In this document: piece after piece, positions 6,475 to 10,241 of the stretch
How positions within the stretch are numbered: the stretch's first letter is position 1
Layout of the letters: each line of letters starts with the position of its first letter
NCBI GenBank assembly: GCA_003695555.1
Contig: RFIU01000196.1
Span: 1 to 10,241, forward strand
Length of the DNA: 10,241 nucleotides
Source of the DNA: Alphaproteobacteria bacterium
Lineage (GTDB): Bacteria; Pseudomonadota; Alphaproteobacteria; Sphingomonadales; Rhodothalassiaceae
Direction: 5' to 3'
Made by a program: the position numbers and the translations under genes
Notes under the pieces: model-generated
Database searches by the model: none
Told to the model about the DNA's origin: nothing
The model's input: only the letters and a program-made list of their open reading frames with translations

Positions 6475-7184
6475 GATCGTGCCTCCTTGCTCAAGGTGAC
6501 GATGTCATGTGTCAGGGTTCCGATACCCTCGATCTCGCACCTCACCCGGTCGCCGGGGGCCAGCGGACCGACACCAGCCGGCGTCCCGGTCATGATCAGA
6601 TCCCCGGGATACAGCTGCTGCCAGCGGCTCAGATGCGAAACGATCTCGGCCGTCTTCCAGATCATTTCCGCCAGGTTGCCGTCCTGTCGCAGCTTGCCGT
6701 TGACGGCAAGCCGGATGCGCCCGTGCGTCGGGTGGCCGACCCGTGACGCCGGGGCGATGGCGCCGATCGGTGCTGCCCCGTCGAAGGCCTTGGCGGCCTC
6801 CCAGGGAAAGCCCTTCTTTCGCAGACGCGCCTGGACATCGCGGCGCGTCAGATCATTGCCCACCGCATAGCCGAAGACCAGGTCGAGCGCCTCGTCAACC
6901 GGCACCTCGGCGCCACCGGCTCCGAGCGCTGCAACCAGTTCGACTTCATGATGGAGAAGCTCCGTACACGGCGGGAAGACGATCGCTGCTCCGTCCTGTG
7001 CGAGACTCTCGCGCGGCTTCATGAAATGGACCGGCGCGGCGCGTTCTGCGTCCATCCCCATTTCGCGCGCATGCGATGCATAATTGCGGGCGATGCAGAA
7101 TATCCGGCGCACCGGAAAGCGCTGCCGGCTGCCCGCAATCGGCAGTTCGGCAAGTGTCGGCGGAGCGATGACATGTTCCGGCAT
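6471..7184 (-). CDS. FAH-family hydrolase (fumarylpyruvate/acylpyruvate hydrolase-like)
   Basis: 237-residue single-domain member of the fumarylacetoacetate hydrolase family; relatives cleave C-C bonds in acylpyruvates (fumarylpyruvate in gentisate breakdown) or decarboxylate oxaloacetate, using Mg/Mn. Visible: RRIFCIARNYASHAREMG (27-43), FMKPRES (54-60), the metal ligands Glu80 and Glu82 in LHHEVELV and Asp111 in VGNDLTRRD, KKGFPWEAAKAFDGAAPIG (123-141), IVSHLSRWQQLYPGDLI (181-197) and TGTPAGVGPLAPGD (199-212). The start at 7184 is preferred because GAAGGAAG lies about 9 nt upstream; an in-frame ATG at 7223 has no Shine-Dalgarno and adds 13 charged residues. It is divergent from a CaiB/BaiF CoA-transferase, a pairing consistent with small organic-acid catabolism, and is coupled by 4 bp to trmL. 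The exact substrate cannot be read from sequence. No gentisate or homogentisate dioxygenase is in the window. Confidence 0.92.
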   Translation of the reverse strand: MPEHVIAPPTLAELPIAGSRQRFPVRRIFCIARNYASHAREMGMDAERAAPVHFMKPRESLAQDGAAIVFPPCTELLHHEVELVAALGAGGAEVPVDEALDLVFGYAVGNDLTRRDVQARLRKKGFPWEAAKAFDGAAPIGAIAPASRVGHPTHGRIRLAVNGKLRQDGNLAEMIWKTAEIVSHLSRWQQLYPGDLIMTGTPAGVGPLAPGDRVRCEIEGIGTLTHDIVTLSKEARS

Positions 7185-7365
7185 CGAACGGTCTTCCTTC
7201 TCGCTCTCGGTTGCGGGCGGCATGTGCTGCGACGCTCAAGTGCGTACCGCAGATGCCCGACCGGCGACTGCAAATCAAGCGATCCTGACGCTCTGGACCT
7301 TGACGCCGGCTGGCGGCTAGGAATTCGGGACGATCCGGCAAGGGCGGTCGGGACTCGGAATAATC
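7185..7365. promoter_or_regulatory. Divergent intergenic region, FAH hydrolase / CoA-transferase
   Basis: This 181-bp gap must hold the promoters of the two outward-facing genes. On the plus strand TTGACG (7300-7305, within CTTGAC) could serve as a -35 for the CoA-transferase, but the best -10 candidate 16 bp on (AATTCG, 7322-7327) is poor. On the minus strand a CTTGAT lies at about 7276-7281 without a clear -10. No convincing operator palindrome was found. Confidence 0.35.
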
Positions 7366-8652
7366 ATGGAAGAAGCAGCTGTGATGCGAACGGACGACAG
7401 AAGGGGCGAGCAGGGACCCGGCGATGGATACGGGCAGCGAACGGGCGGAACACTTGGCGAGGCATCACCTCGCCCGCTCGAAGGACTGGTGGTGGTGGAT
7501 CTTTCGCGGGTGCTGGCCGGCCCCTATTGCACGATGGTGCTCGCCGATCTCGGCGCGCGGGTGATCAAGGTCGAGCACCCGCTAGGCGGCGACGATGCCC
7601 GGCACATCGGCCCCTTCGTCGAAACCGGGGACGGTGAATGCTTTTCCGCCTATTTCGCGAGCATCAACCGCGGCAAGGAATCGATCGCGCTCGACCTGAA
7701 GGAGGAGGAGGACCGGCGCCTCTTCGAGGCGCTGCTGGCACGCGCTGATGTCCTGGTCGAGAATTTCCGCCCCGGCGTCATGGACCGTTTCGGCTATTCC
7801 TGGGAGACGCTGCACGCGCGCTTCCCGCGCCTGATCTACGCCGCCGTCTCCGGTTTCGGGCGAACCGGACCGTACCGTGACCGGCCGGCCTATGACATGG
7901 TGGTGCAGGCGATGGGCGGGATCTTGTCGGTGACCGGCACGCCGGGCGGGCCGCCGGTCAGGGTCGGCACCTCGATCGGCGATATTACCGCCGGCCTATT
8001 TGCCGTCGCAGGAATAGAGGCGGCGCTGGTCGCCCGTGAACGAGACGGTCGCGGCCGACTGGTGGATATCGCCATGCTCGACGGTCAGATTGCCATTCTG
8101 GAGAATGCCATCGCCCGTTATGCGGCCAGCGGGCAGAGCCCCGGTCCGCTGGGTGCCCGCCATCCCTCGATCGCGCCGTTCGCAGCGTTCCGCGCCGCCG
8201 ACGGGTATCTGGTCATTGCCGCCGGCAACGACACCTTGTTCCGAAAGCTCGCGGAAACTCTCGATCGGCCCGAAATCGCCCGCGACCCGCGCTTTGCCAG
8301 CAATGACCTTCGCTGCCGAAACATCGCGCCTCTGACCGCGGAAATCGAAGCGGCGCTGGCCTGCCGTCCGGTCACCCACTGGCTGCAACGGCTGGAAAGT
8401 GCCGGCATTCCCTGCGGCCCGATCAACGATATCGCATCGGCCGTCAATGACCCCCAGGTTCGCGCGCGCGGCATGATCGGCCATGCCCCGCTGCCGGGTG
8501 GCGGCGAGCTTATGATGGCGGCAAATCCGGTACGGGTCACAGAAGGCGAGGCAGGAATGGCCGATGCCCCTGTGGTTCTGCCGGCCCCGCCGGCGTTCGA
8601 TGAGCATCGTGCGGCGATTCTCGCCTGGCTGGCCGATGAGGAGACGGCCTGA
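7366..8652 (+). CDS. CaiB/BaiF (class III) CoA-transferase
   Basis: 428-residue member of the family III CoA-transferases, which move CoA between acyl-CoA and a free carboxylic acid through an aspartyl-CoA intermediate. The usual N-terminal core starts at residue 38 (PLEGLVVVDLSRVLAGPYC), followed by DLGARVIKVEHPLGGDDAR (61-79), NRGKESIALDLK (101-112), VLVENFRPGVMDRFG (129-143), the catalytic Asp177 in RPAYDMVVQAMGG, VGTSIGDITAGLF (200-212), DGQIAILENAIARYA (239-253) and AGIPCGPIND (346-355). The first 37 residues (rich in Arg, Asp, Gly) do not belong to the domain and may be an annotation artefact of start choice: neither ATG 7366 nor ATG 7384 has a clear Shine-Dalgarno. Formyl-CoA, succinyl-CoA and mesaconyl-CoA transferases all share this fold, so the substrate is open. 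Its divergent partner, an FAH hydrolase, suggests joint use in dicarboxylate or aromatic-acid breakdown (inference). Confidence 0.93.
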   Translation: MEEAAVMRTDDRRGEQGPGDGYGQRTGGTLGEASPRPLEGLVVVDLSRVLAGPYCTMVLADLGARVIKVEHPLGGDDARHIGPFVETGDGECFSAYFASINRGKESIALDLKEEEDRRLFEALLARADVLVENFRPGVMDRFGYSWETLHARFPRLIYAAVSGFGRTGPYRDRPAYDMVVQAMGGILSVTGTPGGPPVRVGTSIGDITAGLFAVAGIEAALVARERDGRGRLVDIAMLDGQIAILENAIARYAASGQSPGPLGARHPSIAPFAAFRAADGYLVIAAGNDTLFRKLAETLDRPEIARDPRFASNDLRCRNIAPLTAEIEAALACRPVTHWLQRLESAGIPCGPINDIASAVNDPQVRARGMIGHAPLPGGGELMMAANPVRVTEGEAGMADAPVVLPAPPAFDEHRAAILAWLADEETA

Positions 8653-8681
8653 AACAGGCGGCCATGGCCCGAAAAAGACGA

Positions 8682-8708
8682 ACGCAGGACGGTTCCACCG
8701 CCCTGCGT
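8682..8708 (-). terminator. Intrinsic terminator of the right-hand minus-strand operon
   Basis: ACGCAGG (8682-8688) pairs with CCTGCGT (8702-8708), with three more pairs CGG/CCG inside after one mismatch and a 5-nt loop. Read on the minus strand, the hairpin is followed directly by TCGTCTTTTTC (complement of 8671-8681), a proper T run, so it terminates transcripts arriving from the PuuD-like gene. It lies in the 108-bp convergent gap with the CoA-transferase gene and may also slow plus-strand transcription, though no T run follows on that strand. Confidence 0.7.
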
Positions 8709-8760
8709 CCATGAATTTCCGCCCTTATGGCATGATGCGGGGGCGAACCCCGTGCGATCG

Positions 8761-9270
8761 TCAGCCGGCGAAGTGCGAGCCGGCGACCATGCCGAGCAGC
8801 ATCGGGATCGAAAGCAGCGTGTTGGTCCGAGAGAAGAGCATCGCCGTGCGGCCGGCCTTGGCTTTCGTCTCGGCATCCGCCTCGACCAGGCCCAGCGCCT
8901 TCTTCTGGTTCGGCCAGATCACGAACCAGACATTGAACCACATGATGATGCCGAACCACATGCCGATGCCGAGCAGCGTCATGGCGACGCTTCCCTGGCC
9001 ATGGCTGAGCGTCAAGAGGTCGCTCAGATCATATTTCAGATAGCCCAGCCACAGGCCGAAGAAGATCGTCGCCATCGCGCCCCAGCGAAACCAGAACAGC
9101 GCGCGCGGGGCGATGTGCTTGCCGATCGCCGGTTTCTGGTCGTCCGGAATTTCCGGCATCGTCGGGATCTGGACGAAATTGAAGTACCACAAGAGCCCGA
9201 TCCACATCACACCCGAGATCACGTGCAGCCAGCGCACATACATTGCCAGCGAACCGATATCCATATCCAT
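8761..9270 (-). CDS. Short PuuD-like (DUF989) four-helix membrane protein
   Basis: 169 residues, strongly hydrophobic, with about four predicted membrane spans (roughly 10-32, 60-79, 95-119 and 143-163). The opening YVRWLHVISGVMWIGLLWYFNFVQIP resembles the start of the urate hydroxylase PuuD / urate oxidase N-terminal membrane domain (DUF989), and short versions are often given that name automatically. Full PuuD has about eight helices and a C-terminal cytochrome c domain; both the second helix set and any CXXCH are absent, so urate oxidation should not be assumed. His16 (first helix), His52, His90 and His166 are candidate heme or metal ligands. The start ATG at 9270 has GGGAGGA upstream at good distance; ATG at 9264 is an in-frame alternative. 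A 31-aa membrane peptide gene lies 39 bp upstream and a diheme peroxidase gene further up, so a redox or heme-related membrane role is plausible but not shown. Terminator follows at 8682-8708. Confidence 0.74.
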   Translation of the reverse strand: MDMDIGSLAMYVRWLHVISGVMWIGLLWYFNFVQIPTMPEIPDDQKPAIGKHIAPRALFWFRWGAMATIFFGLWLGYLKYDLSDLLTLSHGQGSVAMTLLGIGMWFGIIMWFNVWFVIWPNQKKALGLVEADAETKAKAGRTAMLFSRTNTLLSIPMLLGMVAGSHFAG

Positions 9271-9309
9271 CTGCCAGTTCCTCCCTTGTCTTCAGCAAAG
9301 CGATGCCGG

Positions 9310-9405
9310 TTATCCGGCGATGATCGGCGCGATGAACAGCACCACGATCGTCAGCACCACGCCGGCTACTACCGTAGCTGGCAGCGACTCGAGAATTTTG
9401 CCCAT
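9310..9405 (-). CDS. 31-residue single-span membrane peptide
   Basis: A small open frame with the marks of a real gene. ATG at 9403-9405 follows CAGGGAGAC (Shine-Dalgarno AGGGAG, complement of 9414-9419) with 8 nt spacing, and it ends TAA at 9310-9312. The peptide starts MGKILESLPATVV and continues with a hydrophobic stretch of about 20 residues (from TVVAGVV to the end, rich in Val, Ile, Ala and Leu) before a terminal Gly. It is probably a one-helix inner-membrane protein with a short N-terminal tail carrying one Lys and one Glu. It sits 39 bp ahead of the PuuD-like gene behind a plausible promoter, so it would be the first gene of that transcript. By size and make-up it recalls small subunits such as CydX or CcoQ-like peptides, but no family is recognised. 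The evidence is start signal, composition and position; conservation is untested. Confidence 0.62.
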   Translation of the reverse strand: MGKILESLPATVVAGVVLTIVVLFIAPIIAG

Positions 9406-9473
9406 GATGATGTCTCCCTGTTCTGTCTTCCCGTCGCCCCCTTCGCTGAGGGTCTTTTTCTCTGATGTTCAAT

Positions 9474-9502
9474 AGCCTAGCACGTCTTTGTGCGACGAGC
9501 AA
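9474..9502 (-). promoter_or_regulatory. Candidate sigma70 promoter for the small-peptide/PuuD-like operon
   Basis: On the minus strand TTGCTC (complement of 9497-9502) as -35 and TAGGCT (complement of 9474-9479) as -10 are separated by exactly 17 bp. They lie about 68 nt before the ATG of the 31-aa peptide. No other feature occupies this 167-bp gap, so a promoter is expected here; motif quality is moderate. Confidence 0.42.
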
Positions 9503-9563
9503 AGCCATGGCGCGATGATGGCGGCCGGCTGCAACTGCCGCCGCTCCAGCGGGATTCGTGCGA

Positions 9564-9582
9564 CGCCCCTTTTCAGGGGGCG
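9564..9582 (-). terminator. Hairpin across the peroxidase stop codon
   Basis: CGCCCC (9564-9569) pairs perfectly with GGGGCG (9577-9582), and the TGA stop of the peroxidase gene (9573-9575) lies in the 7-nt loop. No T run follows on the minus strand, so it may be a Rho-assisted or RNA-stabilising structure rather than a classic terminator. Confidence 0.4.
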
Positions 9583-10241
9583 GGATCGGGGCGCGGGGTC
9601 CAGTCGCCGCTGGCGGGCAGCACCGGATAAGCGACCTGCGGCTGGCGGCCGGTGAGGCTTTCAAGGAAGGTGGCGATCGCCTTCGCATCCTCGTCCGAGA
9701 GCGCATTGCCAAGCTGGCTTGCCGCCATCACCTTCACCGCATCGCTCAGCTCCCACACGGCACCCGAATGGAAATAGGGGCGCGTCAGCGCGATGTTGCG
9801 CAATGACGGCACCTTGAAGACATATTCGTCCGCCTTATCGCCGGTGAGCGCCATGCGTCCCTTGTCCGCGCGCGGCAGGATGCGTTCATCCGGCAGTTCG
9901 ACGACACCGAACTTCTGATAGGAATTTCCGCCCAGCAGCGGCCCGTTGTGACAGGCGGTGCAGCCATTGTCGAGAAACAGGCGAAGCCCGCGCTTCTGCT
10001 CGGGCGAAAGAGCCGCGTCATCGCCGGCCAGCCAGCGGTCGAAGGGCGCATCGGGGGTCGTCAGCGTCGCCTCGAAGGCGGCGATCGCGCGGGCGGCATT
10101 CTCGATGGTGATGGGATCCTCCGCGTCCGGAAAGGCCGTCGAGAAAAGCGGATGATAGCCGGGGATCGCCTTCAGCGTGCCGACCGCCGCCTCATGGGTG
10201 TTGGCCATCTCGACCGGATTGGCGATCGGCCCCTTGGCCTG
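9573..10241 (-). CDS. Diheme cytochrome c peroxidase, C-terminal half
   Basis: The gene runs in from the right edge; the in-frame reading QAKGPIANPVEMANT at the edge is the usual mid-protein motif of bacterial cytochrome c peroxidases, so the Met at 10208 is internal and not the start. About 222 residues are seen. The second heme site CTACH is at 9948-9962 (within FLDNGCTACHNGPLLGG), followed by the family blocks FKVPSLRNIALTRPYFHSGA and DAVKVMAASQLG (its Met being the likely distal ligand of this high-potential heme) and LSDEDAKAIATFLESLTG. The periplasmic enzyme reduces H2O2 to water with electrons from cytochrome c or azurin. The N-terminal signal peptide and peroxidatic heme domain lie outside the window. 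The tail after LTG is Pro-rich. A 167-bp gap with a putative promoter separates it from the membrane-peptide gene. MauG-type relatives share the fold, but the visible motifs fit CCP better. Confidence 0.93.
   Translation of the reverse strand, partial: QAKGPIANPVEMANTHEAAVGTLKAIPGYHPLFSTAFPDAEDPITIENAARAIAAFEATLTTPDAPFDRWLAGDDAALSPEQKRGLRLFLDNGCTACHNGPLLGGNSYQKFGVVELPDERILPRADKGRMALTGDKADEYVFKVPSLRNIALTRPYFHSGAVWELSDAVKVMAASQLGNALSDEDAKAIATFLESLTGRQPQVAYPVLPASGDWTPRPDPAP

Noticed and set aside
8118..8876. 252-codon minus-strand frame opposite the CoA-transferase
   Set aside because: Arg/Ser/Ala/Pro-rich translation without domains, antisense to a clearly conserved enzyme and crossing the 8682-8708 terminator.
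8761..9270. Calling the membrane protein a functional urate hydroxylase (puuD)
   Set aside because: Half the membrane domain and the cytochrome c domain are missing and no purine-degradation gene is adjacent; only the family resemblance is kept.
9437..9460. Hairpin plus T run on the plus strand (CCCT...AGGG then TCTTTTT)
   Set aside because: The stem is only 4 bp and no plus-strand gene ends nearby, so it is likely chance.
8752..9465. 237-codon plus-strand frame across the PuuD-like and small-peptide genes
   Set aside because: Composition is His/Arg/Asp-rich in the way expected from reading hydrophobic membrane codons backwards; no start signal or domain.
1..10241. Mobile elements, CRISPR arrays, tRNA/rRNA genes, integration sites, riboswitches
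   Set aside because: No direct repeat series, transposase or integrase motifs, clover-leaf sequences or recognised riboswitch cores were found on either strand.

Overview
The window is GC-rich, almost fully coding chromosomal DNA. Protein-level resemblance points to an alphaproteobacterium: the phosphoglycerate mutase and haloalkane dehalogenase look like sphingomonad-type proteins, while aerobic HemF, short-form TrmL, CaiB/BaiF, FAH and nitronate-monooxygenase-like proteins are all common in Alphaproteobacteria. This assignment rests on remembered family resemblance, not a search; the genus cannot be told. I see no IS element, integrase, tRNA, rRNA, CRISPR array or phage gene. No gap between genes exceeds 300 bp.

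Layout. (1) Positions 3-2037, plus strand: three genes joined by 4-bp stop/start overlaps, namely the C-terminal end of an 'alpha/beta hydrolase domain' (Abhydrolase_10-like) protein, a PCu(A)C-type copper-binding lipoprotein and a MipA/OmpV-family outer-membrane beta-barrel. Together they look like one envelope-directed operon. (2) Positions 2124-3059, plus: a haloalkane dehalogenase of the LinB/DhaA group with its full catalytic set, behind its own strong ribosome binding site. (3) Positions 3175-3879, plus: gpmA, glycolytic cofactor-dependent phosphoglycerate mutase of the long E. coli type. (4) Positions 3923-7184, minus strand, read right to left: a FAH-family (fumarylpyruvate/acylpyruvate hydrolase-like) enzyme, trmL, hemF and, after 130 bp, a nitronate-monooxygenase-like flavoprotein. 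FAH and trmL overlap by 4 bp; trmL and hemF overlap by about 53 bp. (5) Positions 7366-8652, plus: a class III (CaiB/BaiF) CoA-transferase divergent from the FAH gene, sharing a 181-bp intergenic region. (6) Positions 8761-10241, minus: the C-terminal half of a diheme cytochrome c peroxidase, then a 167-bp gap with a plausible promoter, a 31-residue single-span membrane peptide, and a 4-helix membrane protein resembling half of the PuuD (DUF989) membrane domain. A good intrinsic terminator at 8682-8708 closes this operon.

How the genes work together. Most are housekeeping or ordinary catabolic genes: heme synthesis, tRNA wobble modification, glycolysis, and small-acid/CoA metabolism. Two sets seem functionally linked: the copper-lipoprotein/MipA operon at the left, and the heme/electron-transfer group at the right. 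The least explained piece is the 31-aa peptide plus short PuuD-like protein. I do not see a clearly new multi-gene system; the findings below are modest but specific.
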